DNA of 64,000 nt from Desulfosporosinus sp. FKB (GTDB taxonomy: Bacteria; Bacillota; Desulfitobacteriia; Desulfitobacteriales; Desulfitobacteriaceae), in assembly GCF_002196705.1 (NCBI RefSeq), contig NZ_NADJ01000040.1:62001-126000 (forward strand), in the 5' to 3' direction. The notes under the pieces are model-generated. The model worked only from the letters and a program-made list of their open reading frames with translations, had not been told where the DNA came from and did no database searches. Positions 36,283-45,800 of this stretch are shown here, piece by piece. Numbering within the stretch: the first letter of the stretch is position 1; each line of letters starts with the position of its first letter. Both the position numbers and the translations under genes were made by a program.

Positions 36283-37246
36283 TTTCCGTTGATTTCTCTA
36301 AACCTTTCCGAACTTGATCCCAAGCCCTTACCGCTTCATCTTGAGTCAGGGGCCTCGGATAATTATAGAGCTCTTCACCGGGTGTTTCGTTATAATAGGG
36401 ACGATTGCAGCCTGTGCAACCCGAAGTTTGAAAGGGTATTCCTCCCCTTTTTTCTTTCAGCACGTCAATAGAAATACCATAGCTGATCAACTTTCCCTGT
36501 TCAAATGTAAAATTGTCCTTCCTCTCTAATTGATTTCGGAGGAGATCGTGGGCAACCTGTATCCGACGATAATGAGACAACTCAGGTTGAGCGACTCCTT
36601 CCATTCGCGTCCCCCGTACAGGGGTAAAAGCAAAGAGTGCTGTGGTAACACCGTGATCGTAGAGAGTTTGCAGGCAATGGATCATTTCCTCTTCACTCTC
36701 CCCTAAACCGACGATCAAATGAGTTGCTATATGACCAGGAAACATCTGAGCAGATCTAAAAAGCAGATCCCTTCGTTCCTGCCATGACCCGTCTTTACTG
36801 CGGGCATAGATCTCAGGAGTTGCGGCATCTAAAGCTATGCTTACATGGTCAACACCGAGATCCAAAAGTTCCTTAACCTCCTCGAGACTTCGGGGACCTG
36901 CCGACACGCAGATTGGCAGTCCAGTTTCTGATTGAACAGCTTTAACCCAATCCTTAGTTTCTTCTAGAGCCGCTTTATCCTGAACCACTTGAAAGCAAAT
37001 TCGCTGCAGCCCAATATTAGCCTTGGTGGCCCTTAATCCTTGGAGGAACACCTCATTGGCATAATCCGGCCAGCTAACCCTCGACAGAAGATCTGCCCGA
37101 GCACCACTCTCGCGGGCTTGTGCACAGAAGGCACAATTAAAGCGGCAGCGTTCTCCGACCATCAGATAGGCGGTTGTAGGCAAAACATCAACCCTAACCC
37201 TTTTTAAGCCCAAGACTTTAGCTGTACCCAGAGAACATCGTATCAT
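36275..37246 (-). CDS. lipS2: Radical SAM protein, LipS2-type lipoyl synthase subunit (biotin synthase-related)
   Basis: This radical SAM enzyme of about 323 residues has the cluster motif Cys-x3-Cys-x2-Cys in GERCRFNCAFCAQ (residues 34, 38 and 41 from the chosen start). A late SGCTGCNRPYY cysteine pair probably binds an auxiliary cluster. It resembles the biotin synthase-related group to which archaeal LipS2 belongs, which inserts sulfur into octanoyl-lysine together with LipS1. Its start ATG at 37246 overlaps the lipS1 stop as ATGA; the frame opens as GTG at 37258. Linkage to lipS1, lipM and gcv genes is the main support; activity is inferred. Confidence 0.75.
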   Translation of the reverse strand: MIRCSLGTAKVLGLKRVRVDVLPTTAYLMVGERCRFNCAFCAQARESGARADLLSRVSWPDYANEVFLQGLRATKANIGLQRICFQVVQDKAALEETKDWVKAVQSETGLPICVSAGPRSLEEVKELLDLGVDHVSIALDAATPEIYARSKDGSWQERRDLLFRSAQMFPGHIATHLIVGLGESEEEMIHCLQTLYDHGVTTALFAFTPVRGTRMEGVAQPELSHYRRIQVAHDLLRNQLERKDNFTFEQGKLISYGISIDVLKEKRGGIPFQTSGCTGCNRPYYNETPGEELYNYPRPLTQDEAVRAWDQVRKGLEKSTESE

Positions 37247-38124
37247 AATGCACAACACTCCTCACCGCGTATAACCTTAAGACCCAATTCTTCTGCTCTT
37301 CGCCGAGCTCCCGGAGTCGGCATAACCAAACGATTCAGACCTAAATCAATGGCGGCTTCATCCAGAACCTGTCGGTATTTTCCCTTGGGACGCATGCATC
37401 CCAAGACTAAAGGTATCTTGGAGAAACGGATCCTTGCCTTAGCCAAAAAATCAATAACCTCCTCCACCGGCAGCGGCCGCCTATCGGCATAGCGTGTTCC
37501 TGGCGTCGGAATAAACACATTAAAAATCAAGCCCCGGATATCCAGTTCAGAAAGCACTTCCAAAGCCACCTCTTCCCCCTGCCACTCTCCACCTTTCAAA
37601 CCTAGAGTTACATGGGGCATCACCGGCAATACGTCCTGCAAAGCAAGAAAAACCCGACGGTAATCCTCCGGGCCAAACTCCAAGCCATATACTTCACGTA
37701 TCGTTTCCCGATCGGCTACAAAGTCAAAGGAGATGACATCGGCTAAATCTTTTAGCAATGGAACTTCCTCATTGCTTAATAATCCCACGTGAAAATTTAA
37801 ACGAACATTTCTTTTAAGCCCGCGCAGAAATTCCAAATGTTCCGGGAAAGGGACCTTCCCCTCCCGTGTACACCCTCCGCTGATAAGTGCACTGCGAAAT
37901 GGATAACACTGATTAAGAGCCCCACGAATTTGAATCTCCTCAACACTAGACATCCCCTTCAGGTAGTGTCCGCCGCAATGAGCGCAATTTAGAGCACAGG
38001 AATGACCCGTAAGAGTGATGCTCTCTGTCTGAGTGGGAAAGTCAAAGAAGATCTCATCGTTAAAATTCGCCCGTCGCACCATCCATGCCTGTTGAATCAG
38101 GCTCAAGCCATCATCTTGCTCCAT
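37243..38124 (-). CDS. lipS1: Radical SAM protein, LipS1-type lipoyl synthase subunit
   Basis: This radical SAM protein has its cluster motif in GHSCALNCAHCGGHYL (Cys 43, 47 and 50 from this start). It belongs to the 'uncharacterised homolog of biotin synthase' group that contains archaeal LipS1. The preceding ANFNDEIFF and the motif SCALNCAHC match that group. Starts: the ATG at 38124 has GAGGA with 7-8 base spacing; an ATG at 38154 and a GTG at 38199 also keep the frame, but a terminator hairpin lies between them. It ends in Cys-Cys-Ala-Leu. Pairing with lipS2 and lipM suggests sulfur insertion on GcvH. Confidence 0.75.
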   Translation of the reverse strand: MEQDDGLSLIQQAWMVRRANFNDEIFFDFPTQTESITLTGHSCALNCAHCGGHYLKGMSSVEEIQIRGALNQCYPFRSALISGGCTREGKVPFPEHLEFLRGLKRNVRLNFHVGLLSNEEVPLLKDLADVISFDFVADRETIREVYGLEFGPEDYRRVFLALQDVLPVMPHVTLGLKGGEWQGEEVALEVLSELDIRGLIFNVFIPTPGTRYADRRPLPVEEVIDFLAKARIRFSKIPLVLGCMRPKGKYRQVLDEAAIDLGLNRLVMPTPGARRRAEELGLKVIRGEECCAL

Positions 38125-38162
38125 CTCTTCATCCTCACTTAACTTAAAACTCATGGGTGTGG

Positions 38163-38186
38163 AAAAAAGCCGCCCCAAAGAGCGGC
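38163..38186 (-). terminator. Terminator between gcvPB and lipS1
   Basis: The minus-strand stem GCCGCTC / GGGCGGC with a TTTG loop and TTTTTT lies 34 bases after the gcvPB stop and 39 bases before the chosen lipS1 start, so it probably lowers rather than abolishes read-through. Confidence 0.7.
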
Positions 38187-38219
38187 ATATTAAAAACACC
38201 CTAGTTCCCTGACAAAATG

Positions 38220-39680
38220 TTACTTCTTCCGATACCGCAAATCCGGTTTCCGCACCGCTGCCACCTCATCTAAACGAGTCACTAAAGTAGTATGGGGGGC
38301 GTTCTTAACCAAATCCGCATCTTCACGGGCTTCCTCAGCAATCTTAATGAGGACCCGGGCAAATTCATCGAGAGTTTCTGCGCTTTCCGTTTCGGTAGGT
38401 TCAATCATCATTGCCTCTTCAACGATCAGCGGAAAATAAATCGTGGGCGGGTGATAACCATAATCCAATAAGCGTTTGGCAATATCCAAGGTGTGAACTC
38501 CCGTCGATTTCAAGGTCTTCGGTGTAATTACAAATTCATGCTTACAAGTACGGTCGAAGGGCAGGTAATAATGATCTTTGAGCACTTGCATTAAATAGTT
38601 GGCATTAAGCACCGCGTTTTCTGACGCGGCCCTGAGCCCCTCTCCTCCCAAGGCTCGAATATAAGTGTAAGCCTTAACAAGTACCGAGAAATTGGCGTAA
38701 AATGAACGTACCCGGCCAATTGAAAGGGGCAGATTGTCCTCTAAGCCAAAGGTACCGTCATTTCTTCTAACCACAATAGGCTTGGGCAGGAAGGGCAGCA
38801 AAAATTCCTTTACGCCGACGGGACCGGCACCTGGACCACCTCCCCCGTGGGGCGTCGAAAAGGTCTTATGCAGATTAAGATGAACAACGTCAAACCCCAT
38901 ATCTCCGGGACGAGCAATACCCATGATGGCATTGGTATTGGCACCGTCATAGTACAATAAGCCGCCGACATCGTGAACGATCTTGGTGATTTCCAGAATA
39001 TTTTCGTCAAACAGGCCAACGGTATTGGGGTTTGTCAACATTAGAGCAGCGACCTCATCGTTGGCAACTTTTCTTAGAGCCTCCAGATCTACGCCGCCAC
39101 GCTCAGTAGAAGGCACCTGAATGATATCATAACCGACCATAGCAGCCGTCGCAGGATTGGTTCCATGAGCTGAATCGGGAACGATGACCTTCGTACGTTT
39201 CCGATCCTGCCTATGTTCATGATAGGCTTTAACAATTAACATCCCCGTCATCTCTCCATGAGCGCCGGCTGCAGGCTGGAGAGTAAATCCATCCATTCCC
39301 GCCAGCTCACAAAGATCTTCCTGAAGCTCGGCCATGAGCTGCAAAGCCCCTTGAGTCAAGACCTCCGGCTGATAAGGATGGAGGGCCGAAAACCCAGAGA
39401 GACGAGCCAAAGTTTCATTCACTTTGGGGTTATACTTCATTGTACAAGATCCCAGGGGATAAAATCCAGTATCTACTCCATGATTAAAGGTTGAAAGCCG
39501 GGTAAAATGCCGCACAACATCAACCTCGGACAGTTCGGGAAGCTGCGGTTCCTGACGGGTAAGCATATGCTCGGGGATCATTGTCTCGACGGGGATTTCC
39601 GGAACGTCACATTTTGGTAAACTGACTGCATTTCTGCCACCAGCGCTGAGTTCAAAAATTAGCGGTTCTAATGCTTTCAT
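38220..39680 (-). CDS. gcvPB: Glycine dehydrogenase (decarboxylating) subunit 2
   Basis: This is the PLP-bearing half of the split P-protein; it decarboxylates glycine and passes aminomethyl to lipoyl GcvH. Its 486 residues include the PLP lysine in [15 protein letters not shown] near 265 and the cofactor region [12 protein letters not shown] near 158. The start overlaps gcvPA by 4 bases (ATGA). A split PA/PB form is usual in Firmicutes. Confidence 0.97.
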   Translation of the reverse strand: MKALEPLIFELSAGGRNAVSLPKCDVPEIPVETMIPEHMLTRQEPQLPELSEVDVVRHFTRLSTFNHGVDTGFYPLGSCTMKYNPKVNETLARLSGFSALHPYQPEVLTQGALQLMAELQEDLCELAGMDGFTLQPAAGAHGEMTGMLIVKAYHEHRQDRKRTKVIVPDSAHGTNPATAAMVGYDIIQVPSTERGGVDLEALRKVANDEVAALMLTNPNTVGLFDENILEITKIVHDVGGLLYYDGANTNAIMGIARPGDMGFDVVHLNLHKTFSTPHGGGGPGAGPVGVKEFLLPFLPKPIVVRRNDGTFGLEDNLPLSIGRVRSFYANFSVLVKAYTYIRALGGEGLRAASENAVLNANYLMQVLKDHYYLPFDRTCKHEFVITPKTLKSTGVHTLDIAKRLLDYGYHPPTIYFPLIVEEAMMIEPTETESAETLDEFARVLIKIAEEAREDADLVKNAPHTTLVTRLDEVAAVRKPDLRYRKK

Positions 39681-41017
39681 TGGATTTCCCCCAATCTGGC
39701 CACAAGCCGATCAATGTCAGCTTTACATTTAGTCTCGGTCACACAGAAGAGAAGATGATGATCAAGTTCTGGGTAGAATCGCGCTAAATCCAATCCGCCA
39801 ATGATTTGATCTTTGAGAAGAGCCTCATTGATTTTCGAGGGTTCCATTGCTGTCTTTACTACAAATTCGTGGAAGAAAGGCCGTTGAAAGGCTAAACTCA
39901 TCCCTGAAAGCTTGACGATCTCCCGAGCGGTATAATGAGCATTTTGGAAATTCAGATTGGCTAATTCTGAAACTCCTTTTTTTCCCAAAGCGCTCAAATG
40001 CATGGTAAAAGCTAAGGCACAAAGGGCTTCATTGGAACAAATATTGGAAGTAGCTTTTTCCCTTCGAATATGCTGTTCGCGGGCTTGCAATGTCAGAACG
40101 TAACCTTTTCGCCCGTTTTTATCTGTTGTTGCTCCTACAATCCTTCCCGGCATTCTCCGCACATACTTGTCCCGGCACGCCAAGAAGCCTAAATATGGAC
40201 CGCCAAAATTAAGCGGATTTCCAAAGGCCTGACCTTCTCCGACAACAATATCTGCCCCGCATTCTCCCGGAGTCTTCAGCAGACCTAAAGACACGGGATT
40301 AACTGCCATCACAGCAAGTGCCCCTTTTCCATGAGCAGCGAGGGTAATTTGTTCTGCTTCTTCTATATTGCCGAAAAAGTTTGGAGTCTGCACCAAAACG
40401 CCTGCTATGCCTTCCTGAAGCTTAGTTTCTAAGGCTTCAAAGTCTGTGGCTCCACCCTTGGACGGAATTTCGATCAGTTCTACACCTCGCGGCGGCAAAT
40501 ATGTTTTTAGAACGCCACGATATTCCGGATGTACTGTTTCCATAACTAAGATTTTGTTTCTCTTTGTGGCATCGCAGGTCATGAGTGCGGCCTCAGCTAA
40601 GGCGGAAGCGCCATCATACATTGAAGCATTTGCAACATCCATTCCCGTTAACTCACAAACCAACGTCTGATATTCATAGATCGCTTGAAGCGTCCCTTGA
40701 GAAATTTCCGGCTGATAGGGCGTATAAGCAGTATAGAATTCAGAGCGAAGCAATAATTGATCCACAAAACTCGGGATATAATGTTCATAAGCACCCGCTC
40801 CCAAGAAGGAACTATACTCTTCAACGGTCTTATTTTTAGCGGCTAATCCTTTAACATGTTTGACTAATTCTTGTTCTGACATTCCTCCGCGAATATGGAG
40901 AGGCCGTTTTAAGCGAACTTCTTGGGGAACATCTGCAAAAAGGTCTTCGACGGACTCAACCCCAATACGGGCTAAGAGCCGCTCTTTTTGGCTGTCCGTA
41001 TTTGGCACGAAGTTCAT
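39677..41017 (-). CDS. gcvPA: Glycine dehydrogenase (decarboxylating) subunit 1
   Basis: This is the first half of the split P-protein. Its 446 residues begin [25 protein letters not shown] with 9-base spacing supports the ATG at 41017 over an upstream in-frame alternative at 41050. [14 protein letters not shown] near 130 and [21 protein letters not shown] near 255, here described rather than aligned in full, are family features. It overlaps gcvPB by 4 bases and starts one base after the gcvH stop. Confidence 0.96.
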   Translation of the reverse strand: MNFVPNTDSQKERLLARIGVESVEDLFADVPQEVRLKRPLHIRGGMSEQELVKHVKGLAAKNKTVEEYSSFLGAGAYEHYIPSFVDQLLLRSEFYTAYTPYQPEISQGTLQAIYEYQTLVCELTGMDVANASMYDGASALAEAALMTCDATKRNKILVMETVHPEYRGVLKTYLPPRGVELIEIPSKGGATDFEALETKLQEGIAGVLVQTPNFFGNIEEAEQITLAAHGKGALAVMAVNPVSLGLLKTPGECGADIVVGEGQAFGNPLNFGGPYLGFLACRDKYVRRMPGRIVGATTDKNGRKGYVLTLQAREQHIRREKATSNICSNEALCALAFTMHLSALGKKGVSELANLNFQNAHYTAREIVKLSGMSLAFQRPFFHEFVVKTAMEPSKINEALLKDQIIGGLDLARFYPELDHHLLFCVTETKCKADIDRLVARLGEIQ

Positions 41018-41018
41018 T

Positions 41019-41405
41019 CTAATGTTCCTCCTCAGCCACAAACTCCTCATACTCAGCAGCAGTCATTAAGGTATCCAGAGGGGACAAATCCTCTGCCTCA
41101 ACTTTTATCAGCCAGCCGTCTCCATAGGGGTCACTATTTAACAATTCCGGCGAATCGATCACTAAAGTATTTACTTCAACGACCTTACCGCTTACCGAAG
41201 CCGTGATATCTGAAACTGCCTTCACCGATTCAACAGTCCCATAGGATTCTCCTGCAGTTACCGCAGCTCCCACTTCAGGCAGTTCAACGAAAACAACGTC
41301 TCCCAGACTTTCCTGAGCGTGATCAGTAATTCCAAAAGTTACTATATTCCCTGCTATCTTCGCATATTCGTGTTCTTTGTTATACTTTAATTCTACTGGA
41401 TTCAT
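41019..41405 (-). CDS. gcvH: Glycine cleavage system H protein
   Basis: This 128-residue carrier protein bears lipoyl on the Lys in [12 protein letters not shown] (residue 62 or so), which shuttles the aminomethyl group between P, T and L proteins. The lipoyl-domain fold is recognisable ([16 protein letters not shown]). Its acceptor lysine would be modified by lipM and lipS1/lipS2 encoded just downstream. Confidence 0.96.
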   Translation of the reverse strand: MNPVELKYNKEHEYAKIAGNIVTFGITDHAQESLGDVVFVELPEVGAAVTAGESYGTVESVKAVSDITASVSGKVVEVNTLVIDSPELLNSDPYGDGWLIKVEAEDLSPLDTLMTAAEYEEFVAEEEH

Positions 41406-41442
41406 GGTATCATCCTCCTCAATATTTTAGTTATTTTATCCG

Positions 41443-42537
41443 CTAGCCCCGTTTATAAAACAAACTGGGAATAATCTTTGCTTGAACAGCCTTTCCGCGA
41501 ATCATCACATCCAAGGTTTCACCTAATACTGCTAAATCCGCTCGCATAAGACCCAAAGCGATATTTTTATCAAGAGTCGGGGAGTAGGATCCCGAAGTAA
41601 CAAATCCGATCTCTTCCCCGTTCTTTTGCAATAGATAATGAGAGCGGGCAATTCCCCGTCCGATCATTTCCAGACCAACAAGCTTGCGTGGTACGCCTTG
41701 CTCCTTTTGCTTCAGCAGTGCATCCCTGCCAATAAAATCCGTCTTATCCAGTTTGACAAAGATACCTAGTCCGGCTTCTAAAGGAGTAATGCTCTCTCCT
41801 AATTCATTGCCGTATAGGGGTAAGCGGGCTTCAAATCTTAAGGTATCTCGAGCACCTAGGCCAATGGGTTGTATCCCTTTTGCTGAACCGACTTCCAAAA
41901 TCCTGCGCCACAATTGTTGGGCAGACTGAGGAGATACATATATCTCAAAACCATCTTCTCCCGTATATCCTGTGCGAGAAATCAGACACCTAATATCATC
42001 AACTTCCCCATAGCGAAACGTATAATACGTTAAGGTCGACAAATCAACATTGGTCAGTCCTTGGAGGATTTTTTCCGCTTGCGGCCCTTGCAAAGCAAGC
42101 TGGGCATATTGGTCCGAGATATTCTCTGCGGTGACTTGAAAATTTTGAACTTGCTCAAGCATCCAGGCAAAATCTTTTGCTGTATTGGATGCATTGACAA
42201 CAAGCAAAAAATGCTCCGGTGTATGCTGATAAACCAATAAATCATCTACGATTCCGCCATTCGGATAGCACATGGGAGAGTAAAGGATTTTTCCGTTTTC
42301 CAGCTTACTGGCATCATTTGTAATTATCCTTTGCACAAAAGCCAGAGCATCCTTTCCTCGAACATCAATTTCACCCATATGGGAGACATCAAAAAGACCT
42401 GCGTTTTTTCGTACTGCCTGATGTTCTTCGATCACTCCGGAATACTGAACCGGCATTTCCCAGCCGCCAAAATCAATAAGTTTTGCCTTGGCTGCTTTAT
42501 GTTCTTCATAAAGTGGAGTTCGCTTCAGTTCTGCCAT
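41443..42537 (-). CDS. gcvT: Glycine cleavage system T protein (aminomethyltransferase)
   Basis: The T protein releases ammonia and moves the methylene to tetrahydrofolate. Its 364 residues start LKRTPLYEEHKAAKAKLIDFG, with the folate-binding region near MSHMGEI-like residues 50-55 and ARDTLRFEARLPLYGNEL near 230. It is the first gene after the glycine riboswitch. The spacing to gcvH is 37 bases. Confidence 0.97.
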   Translation of the reverse strand: MAELKRTPLYEEHKAAKAKLIDFGGWEMPVQYSGVIEEHQAVRKNAGLFDVSHMGEIDVRGKDALAFVQRIITNDASKLENGKILYSPMCYPNGGIVDDLLVYQHTPEHFLLVVNASNTAKDFAWMLEQVQNFQVTAENISDQYAQLALQGPQAEKILQGLTNVDLSTLTYYTFRYGEVDDIRCLISRTGYTGEDGFEIYVSPQSAQQLWRRILEVGSAKGIQPIGLGARDTLRFEARLPLYGNELGESITPLEAGLGIFVKLDKTDFIGRDALLKQKEQGVPRKLVGLEMIGRGIARSHYLLQKNGEEIGFVTSGSYSPTLDKNIALGLMRADLAVLGETLDVMIRGKAVQAKIIPSLFYKRG

Positions 42538-42626
42538 TTTGGCACCTCCTCAATTCTGTATAGTTTTCACTGAAAACTGAAACTTAACCTCTCCCATCGT
42601 AAAAAATTTGCTAGCCGCCTTAGATA

Positions 42627-42672
42627 CAAAAAAGGACAGAAAAAGATGCCTTTCGCATCTTCTCTGTCCTTT
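42627..42672 (-). terminator. Expression-platform terminator of the glycine riboswitch
   Basis: The minus-strand stem AAAGGACAGA...AAGATGC / GCATCTT...CTGTCCTTT is followed by TTTTG. Its 5' arm overlaps the closing stem of the second aptamer, fitting an on-switch where glycine blocks the terminator. Confidence 0.85.
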
Positions 42673-42673
42673 A

Positions 42674-42846
42674 ACCTGAGAGATTCGCCGTCTCCGGCTT
42701 CCCCTTTGGTGTTCCCTTTGAAGAGAAACTCTCCAGAGTACCGTCTACTAGCAGTACCTTTGCCTGAGAGTTTCCTCCCTTGAAAAGCGACTTCAAGAGA
42801 TTTTCTCCTTCGGCGTCTGGAACTTCTCCCAGATCTCTCCTGCTAG
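42674..42846 (-). promoter_or_regulatory. Tandem glycine riboswitch upstream of gcvT
   Basis: Two aptamers in series: the first with GGAGAGATC, CGCCGAAGG and AACTCTCAGGCAAAGG; the second with CTGGAGAGTTTC, ACACCAAAGGGG, GACGGCGAA and TCTCTCAGGTTAAAGG. These are the conserved glycine aptamer blocks. It controls gcvT-gcvH-gcvPA-gcvPB. Upstream promoter boxes are not clear. Confidence 0.93.
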
Positions 42847-43027
42847 TATCATTCGGTGACTATTACGTTATACAATATACTATGCCTTTTTTTCCATTTC
42901 GTCTATACCCTTTTTAAAAGTTTGACTGATTTTTTTCAATATTTAATTACCTAATTCGACAATTACCATTTTTCCAAAGATACTCAACCGTACGATCGTT
43001 CACATTTTTGCCCTTGGGCCGGCTGAA

Positions 43028-43047
43028 CCAAGGTTTCCAAACCTTGG
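43028..43047. other. 20-base palindrome
   Basis: Arms CCAAGGTTT / AAACCTTGG with a 2-base centre lie in the gap between the riboswitch and the hypothetical gene; no T run follows, so an operator or a relic is as likely as a terminator. Confidence 0.4.
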
Positions 43048-43078
43048 ACCTTCTGTAATTCAAACTCCATAAATAACT

Positions 43079-43110
43079 AAAATCCCGTCCCTCCATAAAG
43101 GGACGAGATC
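43079..43110 (-). terminator. Terminator after the hypothetical gene
   Basis: The minus-strand stem ATCTCGTCCCT / AGGGACGGGAT with one G-T pair is followed by TTTAG, about 70 bases past the stop at 43181. Confidence 0.7.
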
Positions 43111-43180
43111 ACTCGCATGCCAACCGTTTCGCTAACGATTTCATCAATAATAATTACTAGTCTACTTATATAATAATTAG

Positions 43181-43657
43181 TTATGAGTCCTTCAAGATTA
43201 CCTTACGTAAAATCGTGACTAATTTCGCCTGTCCCTCAGAATCGATGGGATCAACCATCCAAAGACACAAAAAAGAGACTTTACGTTGTTTCCATTCCTG
43301 AACCAGCGGCTCCATCGCTTCCTTAGAAAGGTATAAATGAGTGGAATCTTGATTAGGGATCAGACTTACCACAACACAACGCTGCTCAAGATCATCCATA
43401 ATTTGAAATGCACGATCAAGCAAATCGTCGCTTCCGGTCATCAGTACATCCCCCGGGCGAAAATGATTACTGGCTTCAGCAATTCCCACACAAAGAATTT
43501 TCAAATCTTTGGTCTCTAAGTCTAAATCATGAAAGTCAGGTAAAAGCTGGATCTCTTGGCCTCCTACTTTACCAACAAAAATCTTCCTTTCATCCTCATG
43601 CAACCCAAATCCTTGAATGAGAAAGTCAGAAGATATCTCACTAATCAATCTATTCAT
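43181..43657 (-). CDS. Hypothetical protein near divIVA
   Basis: This is a 158-residue soluble protein that I do not recognise. It has no membrane segment and no cysteine motif. It contains LKILCVGIAEASNHFRPGDV, then LEQRCVVVSLIPNQDSTHLYL and VSFLCLWMVDPID, alternating beta strands and helices that suggest a Rossmann-like alpha/beta fold. The ATG at 43657 follows AAGGA with 9-base spacing. It lies 91 bases downstream of divIVA on the same strand and ahead of a terminator, so it probably ends the yggS-sepF-yggT-ylmH-divIVA run. No function is assigned. Confidence 0.6.
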   Translation of the reverse strand: MNRLISEISSDFLIQGFGLHEDERKIFVGKVGGQEIQLLPDFHDLDLETKDLKILCVGIAEASNHFRPGDVLMTGSDDLLDRAFQIMDDLEQRCVVVSLIPNQDSTHLYLSKEAMEPLVQEWKQRKVSFLCLWMVDPIDSEGQAKLVTILRKVILKDS

Positions 43658-43748
43658 CGGTGACAATCCTTCTCTTTCCAAGTTCTCTTTTAGAACATTT
43701 TACCACGAATGCAGACAGCTTAGCAACAACTGCAGTAGCCTTGACCCT

Positions 43749-44210
43749 TTAGGCTATACCTTCATTTCGCTCTTGCATCGTTTCTAAATCAAGATGGGAG
43801 AGCAAAAAGGACTTGAGTTGACTTCGAATCAAATCGCGTTTCCTTGATAATTCTTGTATGTCTCCCTGTATTTCTTCCCATTTTTCTTGAGCTTCAGACA
43901 CTTTGGCTAACTTATTCTGTTCAGCCTCCTTCAACAAAAGTTCGGCCTCATGACGTGCAGCTTGCTTTACTTCTTCCGCAGTTTGCTGGGCTAAGACCAG
44001 GGTTTGCTGCAATGTATTCTCAATTTGACGGAAATGACTAATTTCAGATTCTAAAGCTTTTACTTTTTCGCGTAACTCGAAGTTTTCAGTGTAGGCAGAT
44101 TCAAATTCCTGACTCACAGCATCCAGGAATTTTTCCACCTCTCCGCATTGATACCCTCGAATCCCTTTATTGAATTGCTTATTGCGTATATCAAGAGGAG
44201 TCATTTGCAT
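43749..44210 (-). CDS. divIVA: Cell division protein DivIVA
   Basis: This 153-residue coiled-coil protein binds curved membrane at poles and septa. The N-terminal membrane-binding segment MTPLDIRNKQFNKGIRGY is the family hallmark (basic and hydrophobic residues around positions 15-20), followed by a long heptad region to about 140. It sits at the end of the sepF-yggT-ylmH cluster, in the conserved order. GGGAAC precedes the start. Confidence 0.93.
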   Translation of the reverse strand: MQMTPLDIRNKQFNKGIRGYQCGEVEKFLDAVSQEFESAYTENFELREKVKALESEISHFRQIENTLQQTLVLAQQTAEEVKQAARHEAELLLKEAEQNKLAKVSEAQEKWEEIQGDIQELSRKRDLIRSQLKSFLLSHLDLETMQERNEGIA

Positions 44211-44222
44211 CTTTGTTCCCTC

Positions 44223-45020
44223 CTACTGGCGTTGTGACTTATAAAGAATAAGCTGCCAAGCCGTACGTTCCTTGCGGGTCTGAGTACACTCCAATAGCTT
44301 AATGCGTCCGCGGCCCCGGCAGGAAATGGTTTCTCCAGGCTGCGGCTTAAGCTCCGCTTTGTTAACTACCAGGCCTTCGCGCCGTACCTTGCCCTGGTTA
44401 ATCCATTCCTGCGCTAAGGCCCTCGAGACACCAAAGGAATGGGCAAGAAGAGCATCTAAGCGTGATGAACTTACTGTAACCCGTTTCTCCTCTCCCTCGT
44501 CAGACGAAATATTCGGTTTTTGGCTGCATAGTGCTGCGTTAATTCTTTCCCGTCCGGCTAATTGCCAATAATCGATTATAAAGGGAGCAATATCGGCCGA
44601 AGTTACTATATAATACTCGCCTTGACCGGCACGGATGTCTCCCAAAACCTCCCGCTCTATACCCAAACCCAACAGAGATCCAAGAATCTGACGGTGTTCG
44701 AGCCGAGCTTGAGGATTCGCAGGCAGAACCTCAAGAATTGACAAATTGGCATCCTCAGGATCTAGTGTCTCTCCCCATGGGCCAATAACGATACGAACAC
44801 GTTCTGCGTCTGGAAACCCGCCTTCCAGTAAATACGCTAACCCTTCTTTCCTGAGAATCCCTTCAGTCCAATCCCGCAGGGCAAAACTTAAAAAAGGAGT
44901 GACCTGTTTAGTATTATGACGAAGTACTATATCGAGTTGATCTAAAAGATGAGCAGCCGTCAAACGTTGGTCTTTCTCGTTCCAAAACCCAAGCGCACTG
45001 CGATCTATAGAAGGTTTCAT
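44223..45020 (-). CDS. ylmH: S4-domain RNA-binding protein YlmH
   Basis: This 265-residue protein has a C-terminal S4 RNA-binding domain (about 185-245: LDALLAHSFGVSRALAQEWINQGKV) after an N-terminal domain typical of YlmH. In Bacillus subtilis YlmH binds 50S subunits and can take over ribosome quality control work, so functional contact with rqcH of this window is plausible. It is adjacent to yggT and divIVA as in Bacillus (sepF-ylmG-ylmH-divIVA). Confidence 0.92.
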   Translation of the reverse strand: MKPSIDRSALGFWNEKDQRLTAAHLLDQLDIVLRHNTKQVTPFLSFALRDWTEGILRKEGLAYLLEGGFPDAERVRIVIGPWGETLDPEDANLSILEVLPANPQARLEHRQILGSLLGLGIEREVLGDIRAGQGEYYIVTSADIAPFIIDYWQLAGRERINAALCSQKPNISSDEGEEKRVTVSSSRLDALLAHSFGVSRALAQEWINQGKVRREGLVVNKAELKPQPGETISCRGRGRIKLLECTQTRKERTAWQLILYKSQRQ

Positions 45021-45284
45021 CTAATAGAAAAGCCTCCCAATCAATGACTGAATCAGGTTTAAGACGATAATAGCGATCAAAGGAGAAAAATCCAGCCCCA
45101 TACCCCCTGAACTAATCTGAAAACGCTGAAACGGTTTCAGTAAAGGGTCGGTTATATCATATATGATCGTGATTAGAGGGTTCGGTTTTAATCTTGGAAT
45201 ATATGAGAGGAATGCTCGAACAATTATGGCGAAAATCAGGATTGTAATCACTTTATCAATAATCTGCGCAATTAGAGAAATCAA
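45021..45284 (-). CDS. yggT: YggT family membrane protein (YlmG)
   Basis: This 87-residue membrane protein has two hydrophobic segments (about 3-25 and 62-82) and the motif LSYIPRLKPNPLI ... DPLLKPFQRF between. It belongs to the YggT/YlmG family, linked to division and membrane topology in the sepF cluster; a molecular role is not established. It starts 13 bases after sepF and abuts ylmH without a gap. Confidence 0.92.
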   Translation of the reverse strand: MISLIAQIIDKVITILIFAIIVRAFLSYIPRLKPNPLITIIYDITDPLLKPFQRFQISSGGMGLDFSPLIAIIVLNLIQSLIGRLFY

Positions 45285-45297
45285 TTAATAATCCCTC

Positions 45298-45735
45298 CTA
45301 TTTTGACCAAAACAGACCTTTAACTTTTAGCTCATCTCGCATTTCCCCAGAAATATCGACGTTATTGGGAACAAACAGGAAAATCCCGCTGCCAACCTTC
45401 TGCATATTGCCATTTAGAGCATAGGTTGTCCCGCTGATAAAATCAACAATCCGTTTTGCTAATACCTTCTCGGCATTCTCCAGATTGACAATAACCGGCC
45501 GTCGGGATTTCAGCTGATCAGCGATATTTTGGGCATCTTCAAAAGTATTCGGTTCCAAAACGACCACTCGCATTTGTTTTTGCGTATGAATACTTACAAC
45601 GGGAGCATTTTTTCTGCTAGTACGTACTTCTTCTTGGTCAATTTTCTCTTTTTCCTGTTCTTCAAAAACTTCATCTTCCTGTTCATCATCCGCAAATCCC
45701 ATAATCCCAATCATCTTATCAATCAATTTTGCCAT
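45298..45735 (-). CDS. sepF: Cell division protein SepF
   Basis: SepF anchors and bundles FtsZ filaments at the membrane. The 145 residues comprise an N-terminal amphipathic helix (MAKLIDKMIGIMGFAD), an acidic linker, and a C-terminal SepF core with RRPVIVNLENAEKVLAKRIVDF near 80-100. Since no ftsA was seen near ftsZ, SepF may be the main anchor here; that is inference. Confidence 0.94.
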   Translation of the reverse strand: MAKLIDKMIGIMGFADDEQEDEVFEEQEKEKIDQEEVRTSRKNAPVVSIHTQKQMRVVVLEPNTFEDAQNIADQLKSRRPVIVNLENAEKVLAKRIVDFISGTTYALNGNMQKVGSGIFLFVPNNVDISGEMRDELKVKGLFWSK

Positions 45736-45800
45736 ACCTGGCCCTCCCTTTCATATATCTCTTTACTTAGAGCTGAATACTACTTAACCTAACCTACTGG

